64,000 nucleotides of DNA from Thiosulfativibrio zosterae (lineage in GTDB: Bacteria; Pseudomonadota; Gammaproteobacteria; Thiomicrospirales; Thiomicrospiraceae): contig NZ_AP021888.1 in assembly GCF_011398155.1 (NCBI RefSeq), forward strand, positions 1,347,501 through 1,411,500, written 5' to 3'. A model generated the notes under the pieces. It did no database searches. It was given only the letters and a program-made list of their open reading frames with translations, and was not told the origin of the DNA. Numbering within the stretch: the first letter of the stretch is position 1; each line of letters opens with the position of its first letter. This document shows, in pieces, positions 53,099-61,754 of this stretch. The translations under genes and the position numbers were made by a program.

Positions 53099-54473
53099 CT
53101 TGATTGCGCCCCTGTTTTTTTGCTAGGTAGAGCGCTCTATCCGCTCTTTCTATGAGCTGGTGGACTTCCTCATTATTTTGACAGCAAGCGATACCGAAAC
53201 TGGCTGTTGTTTGATAATCATTTGCAAAGTGAAGGTCTTCAACGACCACTCTCAATTTTTCAGCATAGGTAAAAAGTCCTTCCAATTCAGTTTCTGGGCA
53301 AATAATCAGAAATTCTTCACCACCCCAACGACCGATAATATCAACTTCTCGGCTATGAGTTTGTAAGGTATTTGCAATGGCTTTCAAAACATCATCACCA
53401 AATTGGTGACCATATTGATCATTTACTTTTTTAAAAAAATCAATGTCCAGCAAAATAACCCCAAAAGTCTTTTGAGTTCGCTTAAATCTCATGTGCTCTT
53501 TTTCAAGAGTTTCATCGGTTTTCAATCGATTATAAAGGCCTGTTAAGCGATCCGTTATCGACAAAACTTCTAATTGTTTATTGAGCGAATTGAGTTTTCT
53601 AATCCACCAAAACAGTAACGCAAAAATTAAAAAAGAACCGATCAAAATTTGCAAAACTAAATAGATGTCAAAGCTTTTTTCAATTTTCACATTAATATAA
53701 TTATTAACAATAGAATCGCGTTCTTGGAGGGTAATCGTTGCAATACCCTTATCTAAAATAGATTTTAAAATTGGCTGGTTTTTTAAAACCCCCATTCTAA
53801 GATGATTGGTATATTCAGGTACTTGCCCCGCAATTTTTAAGTTAAACCAACCTTCATTACGTATCGTGTAGGCAGCAATTATCAAAGACCGAATCGTTAA
53901 ATCGGCTTTGCGTTGATCAATTAATCGGAAAGACTCTCTTTCATCTTCTGTGGTGATCATTTTCAGATTTGGATAATCATTTTGAATTCGCTCTTCAATC
54001 ATGGTATCTCTAGGGACAGCAATTTTATGGTTACTAAGGCTATTGAGGTTTGCCACAAAACCATGTTCTTCGCGGGTAATAATGACATTGGGGTCAGACA
54101 TCAAAGGTTGTGTAAAAACTAACCATTCTTCGCGTTCCGGCGTTTGATTTAAAAAGCTCATGGTTTCACACAAACCGTCTTTAGAGGCCTTAATGCTCTG
54201 GGCCCAAGTTTTAGTCGGATAGCGTGAAATGTTTATACCAATTCTATGAGAAAGAATTGCAATTAAGTCTGCCGAAATACCATAGAAATTCCCTTGTTGA
54301 TCAATGGCTTCAAAAGGATACCAATCGGGATCGGTGCAAACATAAATTGATGGGTGAGAAGCGATGTAGTCTTTTTCTTGTTGAGTAAACTGTATATTGC
54401 TAGGCGAATTTTCTTCAGCAAAAGAAGGGGATACAAAAAAATTTATTAAAACAAGCAATATAATTTTTAGCAT
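53085..54473 (-). CDS. Diguanylate cyclase with periplasmic solute-binding sensor
   Basis: 462 residues. Signal/anchor segment (about 1-19), a periplasmic SBP_bac_3-type domain (about 30-255; EKDYIASHPSIYVCTDPDWYPFEAIDQ in part), one TM helix (about 272-292; IYLVLQILIGSFLIFALLFWW in part), then a GGDEF domain (about 305-460). The active site RWGGEEF is intact. It should make c-di-GMP in response to a small periplasmic ligand. Last core gene before the tRNA-Leu scar; co-transcription with the porin hints at a nutrient-sensing pair. Confidence 0.9.
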   Translation of the reverse strand: MLKIILLVLINFFVSPSFAEENSPSNIQFTQQEKDYIASHPSIYVCTDPDWYPFEAIDQQGNFYGISADLIAILSHRIGINISRYPTKTWAQSIKASKDGLCETMSFLNQTPEREEWLVFTQPLMSDPNVIITREEHGFVANLNSLSNHKIAVPRDTMIEERIQNDYPNLKMITTEDERESFRLIDQRKADLTIRSLIIAAYTIRNEGWFNLKIAGQVPEYTNHLRMGVLKNQPILKSILDKGIATITLQERDSIVNNYINVKIEKSFDIYLVLQILIGSFLIFALLFWWIRKLNSLNKQLEVLSITDRLTGLYNRLKTDETLEKEHMRFKRTQKTFGVILLDIDFFKKVNDQYGHQFGDDVLKAIANTLQTHSREVDIIGRWGGEEFLIICPETELEGLFTYAEKLRVVVEDLHFANDYQTTASFGIACCQNNEEVHQLIERADRALYLAKKQGRNQVVSG

Positions 54474-54568
54474 GAAAATGACTCAGGTTATTTACCTGTC
54501 ATTTTAATTCAATTAAGTAAAACTTGGGATAAAAATAGAAATTTGACTTAGATATGATATCTAGAAAA

Positions 54569-54625
54569 TGGTGCCCGGGGCCGGACTCGAACCGGCACGG
54601 AGTTTCCTCCGAGGGATTTTAAGTC
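54569..54625 (-). tRNA. 3' fragment of tRNA-Leu(UAA), integration scar (att site)
   Basis: On the minus strand the sequence reads from the anticodon stem-loop (GACTTAAAATCCCT, anticodon TAA) through the long variable arm (CGGAGGAAACTCCG), the T-arm (GCCGGTTCGAGTCCGGC) and acceptor 3' strand to an encoded CCA at 54569-54571. The 5' half (acceptor 5' strand, D-arm) is absent to the right, where unrelated sequence begins. This is the footprint left when an element integrates into a tRNA 3' end; the intact gene should lie at the far right end of the element, beyond this window. Confidence 0.88.
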
Positions 54626-54815
54626 GTAAACAATCGAATAATAGAGTTTTTTGATGTTACTTACAGTTCTTTATAATACCTTCAAATTCTTTGACTTACA
54701 AACTCTTTCAAGTAATTCTTCTTCACATGCATTACACATTAATATTTCCTTCATGTGTAAATATTGTCAGAAATTTACACACAAATTACTGCTGAGTATT
54801 GTGAGCCTATGGTGT
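54626..54815. other. Island left edge, no gene seen
   Basis: AT-rich sequence next to the att scar. A 61-codon open stretch on the plus strand (54651-54836) has no ribosome site and unconvincing composition. I see no integrase at this end. Confidence 0.5.
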
Positions 54816-55245
54816 TTACTGCTTAAAAAGTTTTAACTCTAATCTGTAGGGGGGTATTCGGTTAATGAATGATCTAATGCCATACAATGTTTGTGTGATC
54901 TTTTTTAATCTTATATCCAGTTTCAAATTCGGACTATCCAAGCGAAGATAACCACTCTCATTATAGGCAGGGTCAGGATTCGCCTTTAAATACTCTAAAA
55001 ACTCCTCACGGCTCTTAAAGGTAATCCTTTCAGTACCTTTAGGCGTTGTTTAAAAAATGATTAGATGTGACATTCGCCTTCAATATTTCAATTCGCTCAG
55101 GGTCAGTAGATATCCAGAAACAACGTAATTGCAGTTTGAGAGTCTTGTCATGATTATTCTCAAAAAAGCACATAAATCTTTTAACTCAATGAAGACTTCT
55201 AATGTGTCTGTATTACCTGAACTACAACTTGCGCGGCTCGTGGAC
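54816..55245 (-). pseudogene. Decayed gene with frameshifts, family unknown
   Basis: On the minus strand, protein-like sequence runs through three frames in succession: DTLEVFIELK, then RFMCFFENNHDKTLKLQLRC... to WISTDPERIEILKANV, then TPKGTERITFKSREEFLEYL to DSPNLKLDIRLKKI and a stop at 54816. The last frame is open for 78 codons (54816-55049) without a usable start. The pieces join smoothly, suggesting one former gene interrupted by at least two frameshifts. Family not recognised. Confidence 0.5.
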
Positions 55246-55721
55246 ATTGGGCCCGGTCTAAATCAGACTATTTATAAATATATCTGAAGTCAAACAAGTG
55301 TGTACGTCTATACTTTTTGGGTAAAATAAAGCTTCCTGGTAAACATCGTTGTTATATCGACCAGTCAAATGTGCACTAAACTATTTTTAATGCACTGCCA
55401 TAAGAAAAATTTCTAATTTTATTATTGGCCAAAAAATTGAATACCAAATGCACGTTAAATGCCTTATGGGTAGATAAAATTCGCTGGGATTTATCAGGGC
55501 AAAGATTCAATGAAATGTTAAGGAGACATATGATGATCTTCGAGTGGTGAATTAAATCCAGATAGAGTTTGTTAAATTCTAATTTTTTAGAACATCATGA
55601 GACGCTTCTAAATATGTTTATAAGTATTCCCTTTAGTCGCAAAAGCGAATGAAAGATTAAAGCGGGTTAGACAGTTGATTATTTGTATAGTCTGACCGAT
55701 TCAATTATTAGTGAAGATTAA
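55246..55721. other. Non-coding island stretch
   Basis: About 480 bp without a supported gene. A short plus-strand open stretch around 55420-55549 (ALWVDKIRWDLSGQRFNEML) has no start or ribosome site. Probably debris plus the promoter region of the next gene. Confidence 0.4.
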
Positions 55722-57266
55722 ATGAAGCTAAAAGTACAATTTACAAATTTTTGGGTAGCACTACTTTTATTCACAGCAGCAATTTTCGTGATTTTTTTTG
55801 TGGTGCTTCATACTTGGGAGTCGATTGCAGGTTTTCTGGGATTATTAGATATCAACTTCGTTGAGAGCAAAGAAAATATTAAAGGTAATATTGTTGTCGA
55901 CCCCGGTAAGTTCTTAGACTCAATCAGTAACTCATTGGGGTTAATTATCGGAGCTCCAGTTGCTCTGGCAGGCTCTGCTGTAGCGATTATTCTTGCACAA
56001 AGAGCATTGGCTGTATCCGAACGCCAAGAGTACAGTGATAACATAAATTTAATTGATGAAAAAGTAAGCGAATTAAAAGAATTGATTTGGAGTTTGTCAA
56101 AAGCATACAGAGAGTTTTCTAACAATGCTCAAAAGCTTACGATAAGCTACCATAACTATTATTTACTATTTAAAGATGATGAGCCTGAAAGAAAAAATTT
56201 TTTAGATTTATCTAAGAAGGTTGAAAATTCGCAGAAAGAATTTATAGATTGTTTTTTAAAAGCTGTGAAAAACCCAACTATCAATGAGTACATTAAGGAT
56301 ACAAAATATAGCTTATTTATCAATCAATTTATTGAGACTGTTTATAAAAACAATAGTTGTGAACGTTCTACATGGGGCGAACAAGAACTTTACCAAATTC
56401 CTGATTTAGCAGAGCTTGCTTTAAAGTTAGAGTTTGCATTTTGCGCAGATGATTATGAAAAAATGCTTGACGATTATTTTTCAGAGGTAAAAACAGCCAT
56501 GCTTATTGGCCAAGGGAGTTTGGAGGGTTGGGATAAGGTTTATTTTGGATATTATACTTCAGGTTTTCATTTTTTTAAAGACAAGTCATCTTATGATTTT
56601 AATGAGCGCATTAAAGCCTCTATAATAAATTATTCTCCTGAAAAGTTTTTTATGGAAGGTGCTTTATTTAATAAGCAAGAATATTTTCTTTCAAGGTTCC
56701 GAGACGAACCTCTATTGAGCCTTGATGGCTCAGTCTACTACCCATATTCTGAATTTGTAAAGCTTGATTTTTATGACCCAGACGAATCATATGTATGGGA
56801 TGAAATGGAAGGAGTTGTTTCAGATTTAAATTTAGGTTCTGCTTTTATTCTGGAGTTGGTAAACTTTTTAAAAATTGATAATGAAAAGTTAAAAGAACTT
56901 TTTATAAAAGGTAATCATCTTTTTTTTACACAGGAAAATAAATTGCTTAGAGAATTGGTTGATCGAGAATTCTCTACTATTCAGTTGACTTCTCTTCTAC
57001 CCAAAAGAGTTTTTGATTATTTAGATTTTATAAAACATTATCAAATGTTTAACTTTGCAGATAGTAAGTTTGTTGGTTTCTATGAGATATTTGATTACAT
57101 AGAGCTTATAAAAAAAGAACAAGATGTGTGGCCAGATGATCTTGAAACTATTACTAGTGAACAAGTTAAATTATTAGAATTGATTTTTGTAAGAAAGAAG
57201 AGAAATATTCCTAATGAGTCCGGACCTACTGATTTCGTTCAAGAAGATGATTTTCCTTTTTTTTAG
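55722..57266 (+). CDS. Two-TM protein with large cytoplasmic domain, unknown
   Basis: 514 residues, noticeably AT-rich coding. TM1 about 12-32 (VALLLFTAAIFVIFFVVL), a 40-residue loop, TM2 about 70-94 (GLIIGAPVALAGSAVAIILA), then a likely coiled-coil (EYSDNINLIDEKVSELKELI and following) and a long soluble helical domain rich in aromatic and acidic residues. No catalytic motif recognised. Membrane-anchored proteins of this architecture occur beside defence genes, and the position supports but does not prove such a role. Confidence 0.75.
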   Translation: MKLKVQFTNFWVALLLFTAAIFVIFFVVLHTWESIAGFLGLLDINFVESKENIKGNIVVDPGKFLDSISNSLGLIIGAPVALAGSAVAIILAQRALAVSERQEYSDNINLIDEKVSELKELIWSLSKAYREFSNNAQKLTISYHNYYLLFKDDEPERKNFLDLSKKVENSQKEFIDCFLKAVKNPTINEYIKDTKYSLFINQFIETVYKNNSCERSTWGEQELYQIPDLAELALKLEFAFCADDYEKMLDDYFSEVKTAMLIGQGSLEGWDKVYFGYYTSGFHFFKDKSSYDFNERIKASIINYSPEKFFMEGALFNKQEYFLSRFRDEPLLSLDGSVYYPYSEFVKLDFYDPDESYVWDEMEGVVSDLNLGSAFILELVNFLKIDNEKLKELFIKGNHLFFTQENKLLRELVDREFSTIQLTSLLPKRVFDYLDFIKHYQMFNFADSKFVGFYEIFDYIELIKKEQDVWPDDLETITSEQVKLLELIFVRKKRNIPNESGPTDFVQEDDFPFF

Positions 57267-57488
57267 TATTAAAGCATCTGTATTTTTATAAATCATAATA
57301 GGTTGTCAAAGACCTAACCTCTTATGGTTGATTTAACTTTAAATCTGGAGGCTATGAAGCCCTCAGTGCTTTATACTGCAGATATAAATCTTGGCCTCTC
57401 ATGATCTAAAAACTCTTCGATGCCTTGTAGATATTCAAAACTCTAAATGCTGAGTAGGATGTAATACCTTGACCTCAGAAATATTAAA

Positions 57489-57893
57489 ATGTCTAAGAAT
57501 TTAAATATCAAACAAGTAACCGCAGCCATTGCGATACAAAATGGCAAGGTGTTAATAACTCGCCGGGCAACAAATGAAAAGTTAGCCGGCTTATGGGAAT
57601 TTCCAGGCGGCAAGCTTGAAGCAAACGAAACACTCTTTGAATGCATTGAGCGTGAAATCAAAGAAGAGTTAGGTGTTCTGTGCTTGGCCAAAGAAATCTT
57701 CACCGAGGCCATTTACGAATATGAATTTGGAGCTATTAAACTGATAGCCATATTTATTGAATTTGAATCGACAGAATTTAAGCTTACTGTTCACGACCAA
57801 GCTGAATGGTGTTTTATAAGCGAGCTAGGGCAATATGAACTTGCGCCTGCAGATATCCCAATAGCAAAGGAACTCATTAAATGTCATCAATAG
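57489..57893 (+). CDS. Nudix hydrolase, MutT-like nucleotide pyrophosphohydrolase
   Basis: 134 residues, close to E. coli MutT in length. The Nudix box is complete at 41-63: Gly41, Glu47, Arg55-Glu56, Glu59-Glu60, Gly62. N-terminal TAAIAIQNGKVLITRR and LAGLWEFPGGKLEANE are typical of 8-oxo-dGTP and related (d)NTP diphosphatases. Its last 13 bp overlap the start of an SRA-like/HNH nuclease gene, implying coupled translation. This is probably an island-specific copy, with a role tied to the nuclease (inference). Confidence 0.9.
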   Translation: MSKNLNIKQVTAAIAIQNGKVLITRRATNEKLAGLWEFPGGKLEANETLFECIEREIKEELGVLCLAKEIFTEAIYEYEFGAIKLIAIFIEFESTEFKLTVHDQAEWCFISELGQYELAPADIPIAKELIKCHQ

Positions 57894-58714
57894 GCCTCTC
57901 AGAACTCAAGATCGGTAATATCCTTAATAATGGTGAGCTTTGTGAAGTTTTCAAATGCAGTCCCCAGGGAGGGATGAGACGTGCGCTTAAAACTAATTCA
58001 CTCGTACTGATATCAAACCATGTTGATGCCATTTATGACGATCGTTGGGCAGAAGATGTATTGCACTATACCGGCATGGGGCAAATCGGCGATCAAAAGC
58101 TAGAGGGCAATCAAAACAAAACGCTTTATGAGTCAGAGAAAAACGGGGTTGATATTCACTTATTCGAAGTTTTTGAAGACAAACAGTACACTTACACAGG
58201 ATTAATGGCCCTAGCAGATAAGCCATATCAAGAGATTCAGCCTGATATAGAAGGCAACCCTCGACTTGTATATGTTTTTCCTATTAAAAGGGCATTTGAC
58301 TCCTCATATAAGCCTGCAAAAGAGCAATTCGAAAAGCCTTTTATTAAAAAACAAAAACAGGCGAGAAAGCTCTCAGATAAAGAATTATTAGCCAAAGCAA
58401 AACAAAACCCACATCAAGAACCAAGTTCTAGAGAAGTATCATCTAAGCAGTATATTCGAAGTCCTTGGGTAGTAGAACATGCGCTTAGGCAAGCGAACGG
58501 GGTTTGTCAACTATGCGATTCTCCGGCGCCCTTTAAGACGGTTGATGATAAACCTTTTCTTGAGGTCCACCACATCGTTTGGTTGGCAAACGGTGGTGCA
58601 GACAGCATCGATAATGCAGTTGCCCTATGCCCCAATTGTCATAGAAAAATGCACGCATTGAATATTCCAAGTGACGTACAAAAGCTCAAACTGAAAGTTA
58701 AAGGTATTACATGA
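57881..58714 (+). CDS. Probable modification-dependent endonuclease, SRA-like plus HNH
   Basis: 277 residues. The N-terminal part (about 20-137) has the look of an SRA-type modified-base-binding fold: LVLISNHVDAIYDDRW, YTGMGQIGDQKLEGNQNKTL, then HLFEVFEDKQYTYTGLM and RLVYVFPI. A charged linker follows. The C-terminal HNH domain (about 195-260) is complete: zinc cysteines C209, C212, C250 and C253, with VHHI (His230/231), Asn245 and His254. By analogy to SRA-HNH enzymes it should cut DNA carrying modified cytosine. Start overlaps the Nudix gene; the SNase gene starts 1 bp after its stop. Confidence 0.82.
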   Translation: MSSIGLSELKIGNILNNGELCEVFKCSPQGGMRRALKTNSLVLISNHVDAIYDDRWAEDVLHYTGMGQIGDQKLEGNQNKTLYESEKNGVDIHLFEVFEDKQYTYTGLMALADKPYQEIQPDIEGNPRLVYVFPIKRAFDSSYKPAKEQFEKPFIKKQKQARKLSDKELLAKAKQNPHQEPSSREVSSKQYIRSPWVVEHALRQANGVCQLCDSPAPFKTVDDKPFLEVHHIVWLANGGADSIDNAVALCPNCHRKMHALNIPSDVQKLKLKVKGIT

Positions 58715-58715
58715 A

Positions 58716-59423
58716 ATGAATGTTTTCTCACCAATTATCATGATTACTTTAGCCTTATTTTGCGGCGTTTCATTAGTTCAAGCGGAAACCCTCACCGGCA
58801 AAGTTATTAGTGTCACTGACGGCGATACTATAAAGCTTTTGGTCAAAGAAGGTGACCATCAAACCCAAGTCAAAATAAGACTAGCCGAAATAGATGCGCC
58901 TGAAAAGAATCAGCCTTGGGGGCAGAAATCAAAACAGGCATTGTCTGACTTAATATTTGGAAAAATTATTACCGCTGAAGTACAAACAACAGATCGTTAT
59001 GGGAGAAGGGTTGCTGACTTGTTTAAAGGGGAGTCTTGGATTAATGGAACTATGGTTCGTTCAGGACATGCATGGGTGTACACAAAGTACAGCAAGGATC
59101 CTCAAATAAGGGGGCTTGAGCAACAAGCTAAAGCAGAACGCTTAGGTTTATGGGGGCTACCTGAGCCAGAAAGAATACCGCCTTGGGAATGGCGACACAA
59201 TAAGAAGAGTTCTTCGGCGACAGGAACTACTAGCTCATCTAGTCCAATCAAAAATTACCCAACCCAATCTAGTGTTCAAAGCCAAAGCAGAAAATGTGAG
59301 GGGAAAAGAACATGTGGGCAAATGACGTCCTGTTCTGAAGCATATTTTTATTTGAATCAGTGTGGAGTGGGTTCACTTGATAGAGACAGGGATGGTATTC
59401 CTTGCGAGAAGATTTGTAAATAA
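58716..59423 (+). CDS. Secreted thermonuclease-like protein with Excalibur domain
   Basis: 235 residues. Signal peptide about 1-23 (cleaved after VQA). SNase domain about 24-150 with calcium/catalytic residues in TDGDTIKLL (Asp35, Asp37), Arg55 and Glu63 in IRLAEIDAPE, and Arg97 in DRYGRR. A Ser/Thr-rich linker, then a C-terminal Excalibur calcium-binding motif (CSEAYFYLNQCG ... LDRDRDGIPCE). It should digest nucleic acid outside the cytoplasm. Begins 1 bp after the HNH gene, so it is probably the third gene of that transcript. Confidence 0.93.
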   Translation: MNVFSPIIMITLALFCGVSLVQAETLTGKVISVTDGDTIKLLVKEGDHQTQVKIRLAEIDAPEKNQPWGQKSKQALSDLIFGKIITAEVQTTDRYGRRVADLFKGESWINGTMVRSGHAWVYTKYSKDPQIRGLEQQAKAERLGLWGLPEPERIPPWEWRHNKKSSSATGTTSSSSPIKNYPTQSSVQSQSRKCEGKRTCGQMTSCSEAYFYLNQCGVGSLDRDRDGIPCEKICK

Positions 59424-59517
59424 AGACTAATTTTTATATTGTCACGACATACTATCAGAATAATAATTATAGATCTTGAAACTTTTTTAAGTGTTTTGTG
59501 AAAAAACTGGGATACTC

Positions 59518-59874
59518 ATGAATAAAAATTTAGATTTATCGAAAATTACATCTGAAATTAACAGCTTCAGAGACGATAGGGATTGGAAGAAATTTCACAC
59601 AATTAAAAACCTATCAATGGCACTTTCCGTTGAGGCCTCTGAATTAATGGAGATATTTCAATGGGCCTCCTACGATGACTTAAGTAATTTAGTCGCTGAA
59701 AAGGAATTGGCTATTTCTGAAGAAATCGCAGATATATTCATTTATTTGTTACTCATTGCGAATGAGGCAAATATAGATATCGAGACAGCAGTTTTTAACA
59801 AAATGGCAAAGAACGCCAAGAAATACCCTATAGATAAGTCTAAAAGTTGCAGTAAAAAGTACTCAGAGCTTTAG
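59518..59874 (+). CDS. MazG-type nucleotide pyrophosphohydrolase
   Basis: 118 residues from ATG 59518; an in-frame start 27 nt earlier is possible. Metal-binding helices are intact: SVEASELME (Glu39, Glu42) and EEIADIF (Glu69, Asp72), with the end KNAKKYP typical of small MazG/dCTPase-like enzymes that hydrolyse (d)NTPs to monophosphates. It is followed after 2 bp by the GIY-YIG/DUF2075 gene. AT-rich, unlike the core genes. Confidence 0.9.
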   Translation: MNKNLDLSKITSEINSFRDDRDWKKFHTIKNLSMALSVEASELMEIFQWASYDDLSNLVAEKELAISEEIADIFIYLLLIANEANIDIETAVFNKMAKNAKKYPIDKSKSCSKKYSEL

Positions 59875-59876
59875 TC

Positions 59877-61559
59877 ATGTCATTTGAATTTATAGACAGA
59901 ACCTTCATTTTTAGTTCTTTAACGTCCCAACAAATAACCTACGAATATCCTACTTACGTAAACTTTCCAGTTGTCTACATAATTTATTCTGAAAGTGAAG
60001 GGTTGGCATATGTTGGAGAATCAACAAATATTCCATTAAGGATCAAACAGCACTTAGGGAATGAGCAGAAAAAGGGTTTGAAAAATATTAAAGTGATTTT
60101 CAGCCATTTTTTTAATAAGTCAGCCGTGTGGGATATTGAATCAAATTTAATAAAGTACATGGGAGCTGATGGTACTTATAAACTTCTGAATGGTAATGAT
60201 GGAATTTCTGGTCACCATTATTATCAAAGGCAACAGTATCACGAAGTCTTTAAAAATATCTGGAGTGGGTTGAAGCTAAATAATTTAGTCAAGACAGATT
60301 TACTAGATATCGAGAACTCTGATTTGTTCAAGTTTTCTCCATATAAAAAGCTTTCAGACGATCAATACCTTTCTCTAAAGGCATTTTTAGAGTTCACCGT
60401 TATGGGAAAGACTCAAACCGCCTTTTTTGAAGGTAGTGCTGGCACAGGTAAAACTATCCTAGCAATCTATTTAATCAAATTACTTTTGAATAATGTAAAA
60501 AAGGATGATTTAAAAGAGTCTTCTGAAAATAATTCATTAATAGAACTTGCAAATAAAGCAAAGCTTTCTCTTTTTATAGACCCAGAAAACCCAAAAATTG
60601 CTCTAGTTGTGCCCGTCAAGTCATTAAGAAAAACATTAAAAGGGGTATTTAAGAGCATATATGGATTATCACCCAAAATGGTTATTGGCCCTAGCGAAGT
60701 AACTAAGTTAAAGGACAAATATGACTTATTAATAGTTGATGAATCTCATCGACTTAAAAGAAGAAAAAATCTTGTAGGTTACGGTGCATTTGATACTACG
60801 AATATAGAGTTTGGATTAGATAAGTTAGACGGGACTGAATTAGATTGGGTTGTTTTATCGTCAAGGAGTATTGTTTTTTTCTATGATGATAAACAATCAA
60901 TTAAACCATCAGATGTTCCAAAAGTTAAATTTGATCAGATTAAAGATCAATCAACTGTATTCAAACTCAAGTCTCAAATGAGAGTTCAAGGGGGTTCTGA
61001 CTATATTGAGTTTGTTGATAAATTATTAAGCAATTCAGAGTCCTTGATTCCGTGGATTTCGGACGACTACGAAGTAAAATTATTTGAAAATATTCATGAA
61101 TTTGTAGAGGCGATAAAGCAAAAAGAAGCTATATTTGGCCTGTGTCGTACTATTTCAGGATACTCATGGGAATGGCTTTCAAAAAAAGATAAAACTCAAC
61201 CAGATATCACCATTGATGGAATAGAATTTTTTTGGAATAGAACAGACGAAGACTGGATAAACTCTACTAAAGATGTTTGCGAGATGGGGTGTATTCATAC
61301 AACGCAAGGCTATGACCTAAACTATGCGGGCATTATTTTTGGGAGTGATATTACGTACAATGAGTATACCCAAAAAATAGAAATCATACCTTCAAACTAC
61401 TTCGACAAAAAAGGTAAAGCAGGTGCTAGTGAAATCGAGCTACATGATTACATACTAAATATTTACAAAACAATTATGTACAGAGGTATTAAGGGAACAT
61501 ACGTATTTTGCTTTGATAAGAAATTAGAGAGTTATTTTAAGAAATATATTCCAGTTTAA
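59877..61559 (+). CDS. GIY-YIG nuclease fused to DUF2075 P-loop helicase-like domain
   Basis: 560 residues. The GIY-YIG domain (about 30-110) retains its likely active residues: VVYIIY and AYVGES tyrosines, Arg in PLRIKQHL, Glu88 in WDIESNLI and Asn in KLLNGND. A SF1-like ATPase of the DUF2075 group follows (about 160-560): Walker A GSAGTGKT (186-193), Walker B LLIVDESH (284-291), FFYDDKQS, an arginine motif LKSQMRVQGG and HTTQGYDLNYAGIIFG. All motifs appear intact, so an active nucleic-acid translocase-nuclease is likely. Coupled to the MazG gene. Confidence 0.88.
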   Translation: MSFEFIDRTFIFSSLTSQQITYEYPTYVNFPVVYIIYSESEGLAYVGESTNIPLRIKQHLGNEQKKGLKNIKVIFSHFFNKSAVWDIESNLIKYMGADGTYKLLNGNDGISGHHYYQRQQYHEVFKNIWSGLKLNNLVKTDLLDIENSDLFKFSPYKKLSDDQYLSLKAFLEFTVMGKTQTAFFEGSAGTGKTILAIYLIKLLLNNVKKDDLKESSENNSLIELANKAKLSLFIDPENPKIALVVPVKSLRKTLKGVFKSIYGLSPKMVIGPSEVTKLKDKYDLLIVDESHRLKRRKNLVGYGAFDTTNIEFGLDKLDGTELDWVVLSSRSIVFFYDDKQSIKPSDVPKVKFDQIKDQSTVFKLKSQMRVQGGSDYIEFVDKLLSNSESLIPWISDDYEVKLFENIHEFVEAIKQKEAIFGLCRTISGYSWEWLSKKDKTQPDITIDGIEFFWNRTDEDWINSTKDVCEMGCIHTTQGYDLNYAGIIFGSDITYNEYTQKIEIIPSNYFDKKGKAGASEIELHDYILNIYKTIMYRGIKGTYVFCFDKKLESYFKKYIPV

Positions 61560-61754
61560 TTAAAAATAATTCAATTTAAACCTCAAAGGTTTATTTAGAT
61601 TAAAGCAATTAATAGTTTAATATTCAACGATGAAAGACTTTAGAAGCATTCTATTTTATGCTGGGACTGGAGTACATGAAATCACAATAAAGGTCCTAGC
61701 TATTTAATAGACTAAACAGTAAAAAGGGACTTTTCTCTCAACATCTAAAGTTAG

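Noticed and set aside
54651-54836. 61-codon plus-strand ORF near the att scar
   Set aside because: No ribosome site, a composition rich in Leu/Phe/Lys typical of random AT-rich DNA, and it overlaps the end of a minus-strand remnant.
61560-61754. Terminator after the GIY-YIG/DUF2075 gene
   Set aside because: Only a weak AAACC/GGTTT hairpin at 61578-61592 without a proper T-run, so not annotated as a terminator.
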